A stretch of DNA of 64,000 nucleotides, taken from Variovorax sp037204085. Its GTDB lineage: Bacteria > Pseudomonadota > Gammaproteobacteria > Burkholderiales > Burkholderiaceae_C. A program made the translations under genes and the position numbers. The DNA is taken from contig NZ_JBBCBW010000002.1 of the NCBI RefSeq assembly GCF_037204085.1, positions 1 through 64,000 on the forward strand. The letters run 5' to 3'. Positions 42,197 through 50,912 of the stretch are shown here, piece by piece (position 1 is the stretch's first letter; every line of letters begins with the position of its first letter). Below the pieces are notes generated by a model that was given only the letters and a program-made list of their open reading frames with translations, made no database searches and had not been told where the DNA came from.

Positions 42197-43276
42197 CTAG
42201 GGCAGCGGAATCAATATCTTGAAATCGGTTCGGCCCGGGACACTGTCGCACTCGATCACGCCGTGATGCTGTTGCACAAAAGTTTGTGCGAGCGTCAATC
42301 CAAGCCCTGTCCCGCCTTCTCTTCCCGATACGAGCGGATAGAAGATGCGGTCCTTGATCGTGTCCGGCACACCCGGTCCGTTGTCGATGACATGCAATTC
42401 CAGTGCCAATCGATACCACTGCTTGTTGAATATGACCTGGCGGGCGATGCGCGTCTTGAAAGTGATCTGCGCGTCACCCGCCGCACGGCGCTCGGCAAGG
42501 GCCTGCGCCGCGTTGTGCACGATGTTGAGCGTGGCCTGGATGAGCTGTTCGCGGTCGCCGCGAAACTCTGGAATCGAGACGTCGAAGTCGCGCTCGATGT
42601 GCAGGTCGCGCGGAAACTCCGCAAGAATGACCGAGCGCACGCGCTCGCACACCTCGTGGATGTTGACGTCGCCCACCACGTGCGGGCGACGGTGCGGGGC
42701 CAGCAGGCGGTCGACCAGCGTTTGCAGCCGGTCGGCTTCATGGATGATGACTTGCGTGTACTCGATGAGGTCGCGCGACTCGACCTCCATCTGCAGCAGC
42801 TGCGCCGCGCCGCGAATGCCGCCGAGCGGGTTCTTGATCTCGTGCGCGAGGTTGCGGATGAGTTCCTTGTTGGCCTGGGCCTGGTCGAGCAGGCGCTCTT
42901 CGCGGTCCTGGCGCACCTGCTGCTCCAGCGGCGACATCTCGATGACGAGTTCGCCCGACTTGTCGCCCTGCGCGAGCGTGACCTGCACCGGCATCAACTC
43001 ATGATTGACGCGGCGCAAGAAGGCTTCGTAGCGCAGCGTGGCAAAGTCGTTGCTGCGAGCGCCGTCGATGGCGGTGCGCAGCACGTGCGGCTCATGAAAG
43101 CACGCTCCGAACTGGGAGCCTTCGAGTGTGCGGCGCGAAGTGCCCAGCGCGTCTTCGAGGGCCGCGTTGGCAAACAGCACCGAACCGTTGGTGCTGACCA
43201 CTGCGATGAGCGTGGAGAGCAGGTCGAAGGACTGAAAGCGCGGATTGGCGCCGGCCGCCTTCTTCCCAAATGCCAT
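42197..43276 (-). CDS. ntrB: Nitrogen regulation sensor kinase NR(II)
   Basis: A 359-residue cytoplasmic histidine kinase. A PAS domain (about 15-110) is followed by HisKA with NLAHEIKNPLGG (phospho-accepting His near residue 145) and HATPase with NIVHNAAQAL, DNGPGVP and GGTGLGLTLA. It phosphorylates and dephosphorylates NtrC under control of PII protein (known for the family). Located directly upstream of ntrC in the same direction. Confidence 0.95.
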   Translation of the reverse strand: MAFGKKAAGANPRFQSFDLLSTLIAVVSTNGSVLFANAALEDALGTSRRTLEGSQFGACFHEPHVLRTAIDGARSNDFATLRYEAFLRRVNHELMPVQVTLAQGDKSGELVIEMSPLEQQVRQDREERLLDQAQANKELIRNLAHEIKNPLGGIRGAAQLLQMEVESRDLIEYTQVIIHEADRLQTLVDRLLAPHRRPHVVGDVNIHEVCERVRSVILAEFPRDLHIERDFDVSIPEFRGDREQLIQATLNIVHNAAQALAERRAAGDAQITFKTRIARQVIFNKQWYRLALELHVIDNGPGVPDTIKDRIFYPLVSGREGGTGLGLTLAQTFVQQHHGVIECDSVPGRTDFKILIPLP

Positions 43277-43291
43277 TGAATATCCTGCTGT

Positions 43292-43810
43292 TTACTGCTG
43301 CTTGGCCGGCAGGCGGCCGAGTTCGCGGCGGATGCCTGCAATGTCGCTCTCGTTGCGCGCGAGTTCGGCCTTCATTTCAGCCACGCGATCGAGGTACTTC
43401 TGGTAGTTGCGGCCTTCACTGCCCTGCTTCTCGGGCTCGCCGTTGTTGTATTCCTTTTGAAGCTCGGCCTGGCGAGCCTCGGCTTTCTTGAGCTCGGACT
43501 CGAGCACCGAACGGGCTTCGCCGTCGCGGGCGCGCTGGTCGACGCCTTCCACGCGCGGGCTGCCGGCCGGCGCACGCGCGGCGGAGGAGCCCCCGCCGCC
43601 GCCCGACGACCGGGCGGCCGGAGCCGGCATGCCGGAGCCCTGCACGACGGTGACGTTGCCGCCTTCCATGACCTTGCAGCCTTTTTGCTGCGCGATGGTC
43701 GAGTTGTTGGTGTATTCATTGCCGCAGCGCCACACGCGCTCCTGAGCCGACGCCGGCAGGGCGACGGCCAACAATGAACCAGCCAGAAAAATGAGAGAAG
43801 CAGTCTTCAT
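43292..43810 (-). CDS. Exported protein of unknown function, DUF4124-like start
   Basis: A 172-residue protein with a signal peptide (1-22, ending ASA). A short VWRCGNEYTN segment resembles the start of DUF4124 proteins, with two cysteines that could form a disulfide. A Ser/Gly/Ala-rich linker (about 65-90) and a charged coiled-coil-like helix (about 100-165) follow. It lies between glnA and ntrB but has a terminator on its upstream side, so it may be transcribed with ntrBC. Function unknown. Confidence 0.7.
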   Translation of the reverse strand: MKTASLIFLAGSLLAVALPASAQERVWRCGNEYTNNSTIAQQKGCKVMEGGNVTVVQGSGMPAPAARSSGGGGGSSAARAPAGSPRVEGVDQRARDGEARSVLESELKKAEARQAELQKEYNNGEPEKQGSEGRNYQKYLDRVAEMKAELARNESDIAGIRRELGRLPAKQQ

Positions 43811-43889
43811 GTGAATCGGTGGATGCCGCGACAAAGGCGCATTTTCCTGCAATTCGACTCCATCGGTGACAAGATGTTCCGCGCCAAGC

Positions 43890-43915
43890 AAAAAGGACGG
43901 CCGTAGCCGTCCTTT
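43890..43915 (-). terminator. glnA terminator
   Basis: On the minus strand AAAGGACGGC and GCCGTCCTTT form a perfect 10-bp stem with a four-base loop, followed by TTTTT. It lies about 40 bases after the glnA stop, so glnA is mostly monocistronic and separated from ntrBC. Confidence 0.85.
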
Positions 43916-43953
43916 CTGTCTTACTTACCCGTCAGGGGCTTGCGCCCGCCGAT

Positions 43954-45369
43954 TTAGAGCGAGTAGTACATGTCGAACTCGACCGGATGGGTCGCCATGC
44001 GGAAGCGCGTGACTTCCTGCATCTTCAGTTCGATGTATGCATCGATGTACGCATCGGTGAACACGCCGCCCTTGGTCAGGAACGCACGGTCCTTGTCGAG
44101 GTATTCCAGAGCCTGGTCGAGGCTGTGGCACACGGTCGGGATCAGCGCGTCTTCTTCCGGCGGCAGATGGTACAGGTCCTTGCTGGCGGCTTCGCCCGGA
44201 TGGATCTTGTTTTCCACGCCGTCGAGGCCGGCCATCAGCAGTGCAGCAAAGCCGAGGTACGGGTTCATCAGCGGATCGGGGAAGCGCGCTTCGACGCGGC
44301 GGCCCTTCGGGTTGGCCACGAACGGAATGCGGATCGAGGCCGAGCGGTTCTTGGCCGAGTAGGCCAGCTTCACCGGGGCTTCGAAGCCGGGCACCAGGCG
44401 CTTGTAGCTGTTGGTGCCGGGGTTCGTGATGGCGTTCAGGGCACGTGCGTGCTTGATGATGCCGCCGATGTAGTGCAGCGCGAAGTCCGAGAGGCCCGCA
44501 TAGCCGTCGCCGGCGAACAGGTTCTTGCCGTCTTTCCAGACCGACTGGTGCACGTGCATGCCGGAGCCGTTGTCGCCGACGATGGGCTTGGGCATGAAGG
44601 TGGCGGTCTTGCCGTAGGCGTGGGCCACGTTGTGGATCACGTATTTCTGCAGCTGGACCCAGTCGGCGCGCTGAACCAGCGTGCTGAACTTGGTGCCGAG
44701 TTCCATCTGGCCGGCGTTGGCCACTTCATGGTGATGCACTTCGACCGGAATGCCCAGCGACTCGAGCACCAGGCACATTTCCGAGCGCATGTCCTGGAAG
44801 CTGTCGACCGGGGGAACCGGGAAGTAGCCGCCCTTGACTGCCGGGCGATGGCCGGTGTTGCCGTGCTCGTATTCCTTGTCGGTGTTCCACGAGGCTTCTT
44901 CGGACTCGATCTTGACGAAGCAGCCCGACATGTCGTTCTTCCAGCGAACGCCGTCGAACACGAAGAATTCGGGTTCCGGACCAAAGTAAGCGGTGTCGCC
45001 CAGGCCCGAAGCCTTCATGTACGCCTCGGCGCGCTTGGCGAGCGAACGCGGGTCGCGCTCGTAGGCCTTGCCGTCGGCGGGGTCGATCACGTCGCAGGTC
45101 AGGATCAGCGTCGTTTCTTCGAAGAAGGGATCGATGTTGGCGGTGTTCGGGTCGGGCATGAGCTGCATGTCCGAAGCTTCGATTCCCTTCCAGCCAGCAA
45201 TGGACGAGCCGTCGAACGCGTGGCCCGAGGTGAATTTGTCTTCATCGAATGCCGAGACCGGCACGGTCACGTGCTGCTCTTTGCCACGGGTGTCGGTGAA
45301 GCGGAAGTCGATGAACTTGACCTCGTTTTCCTTGACGAGCTTGAGTACATCGGCGACGGTCTTTGCCAT
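43954..45369 (-). CDS. glnA: Type I glutamine synthetase
   Basis: A 471-residue GSI enzyme that makes glutamine from glutamate and ammonia. Seen are GSSIAGWKGI near residue 52, the metal-binding NAGQMELG, the ATP-site segment KPIVGDNGSGMHVH, and the C-terminal DLYHLPPEE with the adenylylation tyrosine at residue 400. This shows the enzyme belongs to the GSI-beta class regulated by GlnE. The ATG at 45369 follows AGGAGAAACTG. A sigma-54 promoter is seen upstream. Confidence 0.97.
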   Translation of the reverse strand: MAKTVADVLKLVKENEVKFIDFRFTDTRGKEQHVTVPVSAFDEDKFTSGHAFDGSSIAGWKGIEASDMQLMPDPNTANIDPFFEETTLILTCDVIDPADGKAYERDPRSLAKRAEAYMKASGLGDTAYFGPEPEFFVFDGVRWKNDMSGCFVKIESEEASWNTDKEYEHGNTGHRPAVKGGYFPVPPVDSFQDMRSEMCLVLESLGIPVEVHHHEVANAGQMELGTKFSTLVQRADWVQLQKYVIHNVAHAYGKTATFMPKPIVGDNGSGMHVHQSVWKDGKNLFAGDGYAGLSDFALHYIGGIIKHARALNAITNPGTNSYKRLVPGFEAPVKLAYSAKNRSASIRIPFVANPKGRRVEARFPDPLMNPYLGFAALLMAGLDGVENKIHPGEAASKDLYHLPPEEDALIPTVCHSLDQALEYLDKDRAFLTKGGVFTDAYIDAYIELKMQEVTRFRMATHPVEFDMYYSL

Positions 45370-45416
45370 CAGTTTCTCCTGAGTTGGATGGTGGTTAGGA
45401 ATACAGGGAGGGGGGA

Positions 45417-45432
45417 TGCAGTTTCTGTGCCA
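45417..45432 (-). promoter_or_regulatory. Sigma-54 promoter of glnA
   Basis: The minus-strand sequence TGGCACAGAAACTGCA has the invariant GG and GC separated by 10 bases and matches the consensus TGGCAC-N5-TTGC except for one base. It lies about 48 bases before the glnA ATG, and ntrC is close by. Confidence 0.75.
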
Positions 45433-45500
45433 TTGTCGCCCGTTGCGAAGAGGCCCTGGCGACGGGTACAAACCCCAAAAGAAGGCGAATAATCACTAAT

Positions 45501-45527
45501 TTGGTGCACTCGATTTCAGCGCACCAA
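45501..45527. promoter_or_regulatory. Palindrome with NtrC-like half-sites
   Basis: TTGGTGC and GCACCAA form perfect 7-base arms 13 bases apart. The arms carry the GCACC/GGTGC half-site of NtrC, but facing outward compared with the usual GCACC-N5-GGTGC. Each arm plus its outer flank also reads as a partial NtrC site. It starts about 70 bases upstream of the sigma-54 promoter, a suitable place for an enhancer, and overlaps the end of the upstream gene. Confidence 0.45.
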
Positions 45528-46316
45528 TTCTGGGCCAAGCTTGGCATCAAAGGCGTGCAACCCTTCGATCAGCTGGGAATAGGCGGCATCGAGCAGCACC
45601 GGGTCGCCTTTGACGCCGAGTTCGATGTGCCGCCCATATTGGGGATGGTCGACGCTCGGCAGGCTGAACACCTTGACGCCGGCATGCGTGGCCTCGATGG
45701 CTTGCATCAGCGGCGTGAGGGTGGCCTCCATTGCACCAAAAACGATGACCGACTTTTCCGCCGACTGGCCGCTGGTGAACATGTCGGCATAGCGGCTGTC
45801 GAGCACCGATTCGATCATCGGCCAGGCCATGACGGGAAAGCCGGGCACGAAATGGACGTGATCGACGCTGAAGCCCGGAATCTTGTTGTAGGGGTTGCGG
45901 ATGATCGTCGCGCTCTTGGGAAACACGCCCATGTTGAGGCGGTGAATGTTGTCGGGCCGGTCGGGCTCGTAGGCAATGCCCTGCTCGCGCGCCGTGTCCT
46001 GCATGCGTTCGCGAATCAGCAGCTCGGCCTCGGGATGCAGTTCGAGCGGCACCCGCAGCGCTTGTGCGGCGCATTGGCGGGTGTGGTCGTCCGGCGTGGC
46101 GCCGATGCCGCCGGTCGAAAAAACGATGTCACCCGAGGCAAAGGCCCGGCCGAGCGCGGCCGTGATGCGCGTGGGCTCGTCGCCGACGTATTCGGCCCAG
46201 CCGAGTTGCAGGCCGCGGGCGGCGAGCAGTTCGATGACCTTGGGCATGTGCTTGTCGGCACGCTTGCCCGAAAGAATTTCGTCTCCGACGACGATCAGGC
46301 CGAATGCGCGGGTCAT
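45516..46316 (-). CDS. Molybdopterin-binding (MoaB/CinA N-terminal-like) protein
   Basis: A 266-residue protein of the MoCF/CinA-N type. GLIVVGDEILSGKRADKH is near the N-terminus and FSTGGIGATPDDHT near residue 70. It lacks the C-terminal deamidase domain of full CinA. Such proteins are often annotated as competence/damage-inducible protein A or as an FAD synthase-like molybdopterin-binding domain; the substrate is not certain. The ATG at 46316 overlaps the previous stop as ATGA and was preferred to an ATG at 46328. Confidence 0.85.
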   Translation of the reverse strand: MTRAFGLIVVGDEILSGKRADKHMPKVIELLAARGLQLGWAEYVGDEPTRITAALGRAFASGDIVFSTGGIGATPDDHTRQCAAQALRVPLELHPEAELLIRERMQDTAREQGIAYEPDRPDNIHRLNMGVFPKSATIIRNPYNKIPGFSVDHVHFVPGFPVMAWPMIESVLDSRYADMFTSGQSAEKSVIVFGAMEATLTPLMQAIEATHAGVKVFSLPSVDHPQYGRHIELGVKGDPVLLDAAYSQLIEGLHAFDAKLGPELVR

Positions 46317-47194
46317 GGGGATTTCCATTGAGAAAGAACGGCCTGGTCGGCTTCGATGGCCGGTGCGCCGCCGGAGGCGGACGAGACGGCGGCAGCCGCG
46401 CGCTGTGCCCGCAATTGCGCCAGGGCATCGAGGCAGTAGTGGCCGAACCAGAGCGACGAGAAGGCGAACACCAGCGTGTAGATCCAGATCGCAAGCGGCA
46501 CCAGCACGAAGAAGGCGGCGGCAAACAGCAGGCCCGATGCCCAGACGATGCTGGGCGCGGCGCCCAGGTAGCCGCACAGCACGCCGATGCAGAGCAGCGG
46601 CAGTCGGTGCGCGCGCAGGAGCGTGGCCCGCTCCTCCGGGCTGGCGTGTTCGGCCAGCGCGTCGAAGCTCATCACGCGGTAGGTAAGCCAGCCCCAGATG
46701 AGCGGCGGCAAGATGAGCACCAGCGGCGGAATGAGCCAGAGCGGCATCGAGACCACGAGCGCCACCAGCGCCAGCACGGTGAGGCCCAGCGACCGCGCCA
46801 CGCTGCCGAAGAAGGATGCGCCCTTCTTGCGCTCGAGCGTCGGAAAGCGGCGGTGCGCCACCAGCGCGGTCAACGGGGGCGCCATCAAACCGGCCACGAT
46901 GACCAGGGAGACCACCACGATCAGCGGCGTGGCGGCAAACACCACCACCAGGGGCGCCAGCACGGCCGTGACGTCGCCCGAAAAGAGCCGCCCGATCCAG
47001 CCCCAGAAGCTCGCCAGCAGGGGCCAGGCCTCGAGTGCCTCGCGGGTCCATGCCACGGTCGCGTCCCAGTAGAAGTAGCCGAAGCCCGCGGCCAGCAGCA
47101 CCATCAGGGCGAGCGGCAGCAAAGAGAGCACGATCACGCGCGGCAGCATGCAATAGGCCACCGCACGCCAGAAAGAGTCGAGAAGCAGACGCAT
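46313..47194 (-). CDS. EI24 domain membrane protein
   Basis: A 293-residue inner-membrane protein of the EI24/CysZ-like family with about six hydrophobic segments, including FWRAVAYCMLPRVIVLSLLP at the N-terminus, PLIWGWLTYRVMSFDALAEH near residue 175, and a C-terminal hydrophobic pair. Family member CysZ transports sulfate, but the substrate here is unknown. The ATG at 47194 gives the family N-terminus RLLLDSFWRA. Confidence 0.82.
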   Translation of the reverse strand: MRLLLDSFWRAVAYCMLPRVIVLSLLPLALMVLLAAGFGYFYWDATVAWTREALEAWPLLASFWGWIGRLFSGDVTAVLAPLVVVFAATPLIVVVSLVIVAGLMAPPLTALVAHRRFPTLERKKGASFFGSVARSLGLTVLALVALVVSMPLWLIPPLVLILPPLIWGWLTYRVMSFDALAEHASPEERATLLRAHRLPLLCIGVLCGYLGAAPSIVWASGLLFAAAFFVLVPLAIWIYTLVFAFSSLWFGHYCLDALAQLRAQRAAAAVSSASGGAPAIEADQAVLSQWKSP

Positions 47195-47232
47195 TGGGTG
47201 CGAAGGATAACGCCTGGGCGCGGGCCGGGCGC

Positions 47233-48207
47233 TCAGCCGCGGCCGACCATCCGCTTCAGCCCGAGCCACTGCTGGGCCCAGAAGCCACTGCCGTAGTCGC
47301 GCACCCGGCCGTCGGCGCCGGGCTCCACCTGGTCGCGGATGCCGGTCGGGTCGTAGCGCCGCTCGAAGTTGGCGGTGCGAAAAAGCATGTCCCACCAGGG
47401 CAGCAGCACGCCGAAGTTGTGGCCGCCGAGCGTGTGGGCGCCGCGCGACTCGTGGCCCAGGCCGATGCTGTGGTGCAGCCGGTGAAAGCGCGGGCTGATC
47501 CACAGCCGCTCGCCGATGGCGCCGAATCCGAGCTTCAGGTTGGCATGCTGCAGGCTTTCGCTGAGCTGCGTGAACGCAACGAACGCAATGAACTGGCCGG
47601 GCGCCACGCCGATGAGCTGCGCCACGATGACGATGAGGGTGTCATGCACGATGTCGTCGAGCAGGTGGTTGCGGTCGTCGCTCCACATGGTCATCTGGCG
47701 CTGCGAGTGGTGCAGCGAATGCAGGCCCCACCACCAGTTGAGCTGGTGCTGGCCGCGATGAATCCAGTAGCCAACGAAGTCGAGCACCACCAGATAGATC
47801 GCAAAGGCGACCCACGGCACATCGGTGACGCCCGGCCAGGCTTCGTCGAGGTGAAACGTGCCCCAGCCCGCGATGCGCAGGCTCCCGATGGCTTCGTCGA
47901 AGAGCGGCTCGAGCGTGAAGAACATGGCCAGCCGGAACAGGCCGAGGCGATGGATGAGCGTGTAGAGCACGTCGATGCGGATGGCGCGGCGGTCGGTCAC
48001 CGGCTCGACGGCGCGCCAACGCTGCAGCGGCCCGATGACCATGAGCAGCACCGCGACCTGGATGAACCCGACCAGCAGCCAGCCGGTGGCGTCGAAGGCG
48101 TCTTCGGTCCAGCCGCCGAGGCCGACCGCGAACACCAGCGGCTGGATCAGCGTTTCGAAGAACCAGCCCTGCAGCGCGGAAAAGGTATCCGTCAACCAAT
48201 CGATCAC
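47233..48207 (-). CDS. Sterol desaturase/fatty acid hydroxylase family protein
   Basis: A 324-residue integral membrane di-iron protein. The histidine boxes HRGQH, HSLHHS and HRLHH are present in the right order (about residues 150-250). Hydrophobic helices precede and surround them. Family members oxidise lipids such as sterols, hopanoids or carotenoids; the substrate here is not known. It lies 9 bases before a polysaccharide deacetylase gene's stop, on the same strand, and may be expressed with it. Confidence 0.85.
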   Translation of the reverse strand: MIDWLTDTFSALQGWFFETLIQPLVFAVGLGGWTEDAFDATGWLLVGFIQVAVLLMVIGPLQRWRAVEPVTDRRAIRIDVLYTLIHRLGLFRLAMFFTLEPLFDEAIGSLRIAGWGTFHLDEAWPGVTDVPWVAFAIYLVVLDFVGYWIHRGQHQLNWWWGLHSLHHSQRQMTMWSDDRNHLLDDIVHDTLIVIVAQLIGVAPGQFIAFVAFTQLSESLQHANLKLGFGAIGERLWISPRFHRLHHSIGLGHESRGAHTLGGHNFGVLLPWWDMLFRTANFERRYDPTGIRDQVEPGADGRVRDYGSGFWAQQWLGLKRMVGRG

Positions 48208-48216
48208 GACACGGCC

Positions 48217-49056
48217 TCAGGGGTGGGACGCGATCCAGGCGCGGTACTGCGGATGCTGGCGCAGCGTTTCGAAGCAGAAGCCCTTGGCCTTGAGCCCGAC
48301 GATCAGCGGCTCGAGATTGGCCGGCGCCCACGGGTCCTTGCGCGACCAAATGCCCAGGTGCGCGAGCAGGATGTCTCCGGGGCGGATGGTTTCCAGCGAT
48401 TGCGCCAGGAGCTTTTCGTTGCTGAACTTCTCGCTCGGCAACTCGTCTCCCAGAAAGCCGGCCGGCGACCATCCCACATGTTCGTAGCCGCAGGCCTTGG
48501 CCGCGGCGAGCAGCCGGGGCGAGGTCTTGCCGCCCGGGGCGCGGTACAGCGGCAGTGGCTTCTTGCCGGTGATGACGGCCAGCCGCTCGGACGCCTTGCC
48601 GATGTTGGCGCAGTATTCGGCCGCGCTCCAGGTGAACTCGCGGCCCGCGAGCGCGCCCGCCGAGGGCTTGATGCGGAAACTCGGCGCCACGCCCTTGAGA
48701 TCGCCGCGCCAGTACGCGTGGTCGTAGGTGTGCGAGGCGAATTCATGGCCTTCGGCCGCCCTCGCCTTCCACCATGGCGCCCAGTGGCTGTCGAGGCTGT
48801 CGCCGTCGGTCTGGGTGCGCTCGGCGGCGGCAAAGAAGGTGACGCGCACGTTCTGGCGCTTGAGCACATTGGCCACCAGCGGCGCAACGCCCATGTGGCC
48901 GGTGTCGAAGGTCAGGTAGACCGGCTTTTCGCAAGAGGCACCCTGCGCCCAGGCAACGGGCATGGCGGCACAGGCGACGGCGAAGACAACGCCTGGCACA
49001 CCGCGGAACCGGCTTTGCCGGCTTGCCGAGGGAACCCGTTCAGATTCTTTTCGCAT
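48217..49056 (-). CDS. Exported polysaccharide deacetylase family protein
   Basis: A 279-residue NodB-homology (CE4) protein with a signal peptide (about 1-37, ending AQG). Motif 1 TFDTGH near residue 51, motif 2 region SHTYDHAYW near residue 105, and motif 3 region YRAPGGKTSPRLL near residue 175 are recognisable. The metal-binding Asp/His/His set seems complete (D-T-G-H replaces the usual D-D-G). It probably deacetylates an N-acetylated cell-surface glycan in the periplasm. It overlaps the upstream beta-propeller gene by 17 bases. Confidence 0.82.
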   Translation of the reverse strand: MRKESERVPSASRQSRFRGVPGVVFAVACAAMPVAWAQGASCEKPVYLTFDTGHMGVAPLVANVLKRQNVRVTFFAAAERTQTDGDSLDSHWAPWWKARAAEGHEFASHTYDHAYWRGDLKGVAPSFRIKPSAGALAGREFTWSAAEYCANIGKASERLAVITGKKPLPLYRAPGGKTSPRLLAAAKACGYEHVGWSPAGFLGDELPSEKFSNEKLLAQSLETIRPGDILLAHLGIWSRKDPWAPANLEPLIVGLKAKGFCFETLRQHPQYRAWIASHP

Positions 49057-50047
49057 GGGCCAGGGTCCAGACGCCGTGCGGCGAACGGCCGACATTGACC
49101 TGGCGCACGACCTTCTGGCTGTCCAGGTCGATCACGCTGAGCTTCTTGGCCCAGCGCGAGGTGACGTACAGGGTCTTGCCGTCGGCGGACACATCCATGC
49201 AGTCGGGACCGCCTGGAACGGCGTAGGTGGCGCTGACCTTGAGCGTCGCCAGGTCGATGCGGCTGATGGTGTTGGCCACGCGGTTGCTCACGAAGACGCT
49301 CTTGCCGTCGCCGGCCGAACGGAAGGCGTGGGCACCCTTGCCTGTCAGGATCTTGCCGACCAGCTTGGGCTCGGGCCCCGCCACGTCGAACACCTGCACG
49401 CCGTCGCTGCCGGTGAGGCCTACGAGCAGGGTCTTGTCGTTGTGCACGCCGTAGATGTCAGCCGGCATGGCGCCGGTGGTGGTGCGCCAGCGGATGGTCT
49501 GCGTCGGCAGGTCGACGGCGATGAGCTCGTCGCTGTCCTGCATGGTCACGTAGGCGACGGTGCTGGTGTGGTCGATCCAGATGTGGCTGGGCGTCTTGCC
49601 GGTGGCAATGCGCTTGACGAGCTTCAGGTCCTTGCCGTCCCAGCGGTAGACGTCGACGTGATTGAGCCGGTTGGCCGCCGTGACAAACCACTTCATGTCG
49701 CGCGAGAACTGCAGCTGGTACGGATCGATGATGCCGTAGACCACGCGCTGCACTTCGGCCGTTCTCGGGTTGAGAAAAGTCAGCGAGTCGCCCGCCGAAT
49801 TGGCCACGATGACCGACTTTTCGTCGGGCGTCATGTAGATGTGGTGCGGCTCCTTGCCGGTGGCGATGCGCTGCTTTTCAGTCCAGTCGACCGGATTGAT
49901 CACGCTGACGCTGGCGTCGAGCGAGTTGAGCACGAAGATGGGCGGAGGCTCCGCGGGCGCAGCGGCGGCGGCTTGTGCCACCCAGACCGTCAGGCAAGAA
50001 AACAGGCAAGCCGCGAGGCGGCCGTTCGGTCGGGCAAGGAATCGCAA
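49040..50047 (-). CDS. Exported YncE-like beta-propeller protein
   Basis: A 335-residue protein with a signal peptide (1-29) and repeated propeller blades of the YVTN/YncE type (IYMTPDEKSVIVANSAGD, VSADGKTLYVTSRWAKKLSVID). About seven blades fit the length. The family is periplasmic with ligand or protein binding; no catalytic residues are seen. The start appears to be a TTG at 50047; no ATG or GTG lies in a better place. It overlaps the deacetylase gene, suggesting joint function in the envelope. Confidence 0.8.
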   Translation of the reverse strand: MRFLARPNGRLAACLFSCLTVWVAQAAAAAPAEPPPIFVLNSLDASVSVINPVDWTEKQRIATGKEPHHIYMTPDEKSVIVANSAGDSLTFLNPRTAEVQRVVYGIIDPYQLQFSRDMKWFVTAANRLNHVDVYRWDGKDLKLVKRIATGKTPSHIWIDHTSTVAYVTMQDSDELIAVDLPTQTIRWRTTTGAMPADIYGVHNDKTLLVGLTGSDGVQVFDVAGPEPKLVGKILTGKGAHAFRSAGDGKSVFVSNRVANTISRIDLATLKVSATYAVPGGPDCMDVSADGKTLYVTSRWAKKLSVIDLDSQKVVRQVNVGRSPHGVWTLAHAKRI

Positions 50048-50123
50048 GGGGAAGTTCCGAAAGAGTGCTTTCGATTATCAACGGCCCGACCCGACCGGCG
50101 GCTGACCGACCGTGCTTGCAAGC

Positions 50124-50858
50124 CTATACCGTTGTTTTTGCACGCAATGCCGCGACCTGTTCCGCCGTGAGCCATCGCCATTGGCCCGGCGCCAGGTCTT
50201 CGGGCAGCGCCAGTTGCCCGATGCGCGAGCGGTGCAGTCCTTCGACCCGGTTGCCCACGGCCGCCAGCATGCGCTTGACCTGGTGGTATTTGCCTTCGGT
50301 GAGCGTCAGCCGCAGGTGCAGCGGGCTGTCCGATTCGCAGGCGGCGGCGCGCACCGGCTTCGGGTCGTCGTCGAGCACCACGCCGGCCAGCAGTTTCTCG
50401 ATCTGCGCCGCGTCCACCGGGTGCTTGGCCGTTACTTCATAGACCTTGGGAACATGGTGCTTGGGCGAGCCCATCTTGTGGATGAACTGGCCGTCGTCCG
50501 TCAGCAACAGCAGCCCGGTCGTGTCCTGGTCCAGCCGGCCGATGGCCTGCACGCCCTGCACCGCTCCCTTGTTGGGGCGGAGACGCAGCGGCGACGGCAG
50601 CAGCGTGTAGATGCTCGGGTAGGTGGAAGGCTTTTGCGAGCACTCGGTTCCGGCCGGCTTGTGCAGCATCAGGTAGGCCTTCTCGTGGTACGCCCATTCG
50701 GTGCCCTGCACGGTGAAAAGCAGGCCTTCGGGATCGAGGTCGTCGAAGGGGTCGTCGGCGGTTTTGCCGCCGATGGTCACGTAGCCTTGCTGGATCAGCC
50801 CTGCGCACACGCGCCGCGTGCCGAAGCCTTGGGAATAGAGGATGTCTTGCAGGTGCAT
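50124..50858 (-). CDS. rsuA: 16S rRNA pseudouridine synthase, RsuA type
   Basis: A 244-residue RsuA/RluB-family enzyme. An N-terminal S4 RNA-binding domain (about 1-60) precedes the catalytic domain with GRLDQDTTGLLLLT, which holds the catalytic Asp near residue 110, and KYHQVKRMLAAVGNRV near residue 190. It isomerises a uridine, expected to be U516 of 16S rRNA; a different target cannot be excluded from sequence alone. Confidence 0.85.
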   Translation of the reverse strand: MHLQDILYSQGFGTRRVCAGLIQQGYVTIGGKTADDPFDDLDPEGLLFTVQGTEWAYHEKAYLMLHKPAGTECSQKPSTYPSIYTLLPSPLRLRPNKGAVQGVQAIGRLDQDTTGLLLLTDDGQFIHKMGSPKHHVPKVYEVTAKHPVDAAQIEKLLAGVVLDDDPKPVRAAACESDSPLHLRLTLTEGKYHQVKRMLAAVGNRVEGLHRSRIGQLALPEDLAPGQWRWLTAEQVAALRAKTTV

Positions 50859-50865
50859 GGAAATG

Positions 50866-50897
50866 AAAAAGCGGCCGCGCCGGCATGGCAGGGCCGC
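50866..50897 (-). terminator. Terminator after ggt
   Basis: On the minus strand GCGGCC and GGCCGC pair across a 15-base loop and are followed by TTTTT. It lies 15 bases after the ggt stop. Confidence 0.55.
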
Positions 50898-50912
50898 CTT
50901 TGGTTTGCAGGG

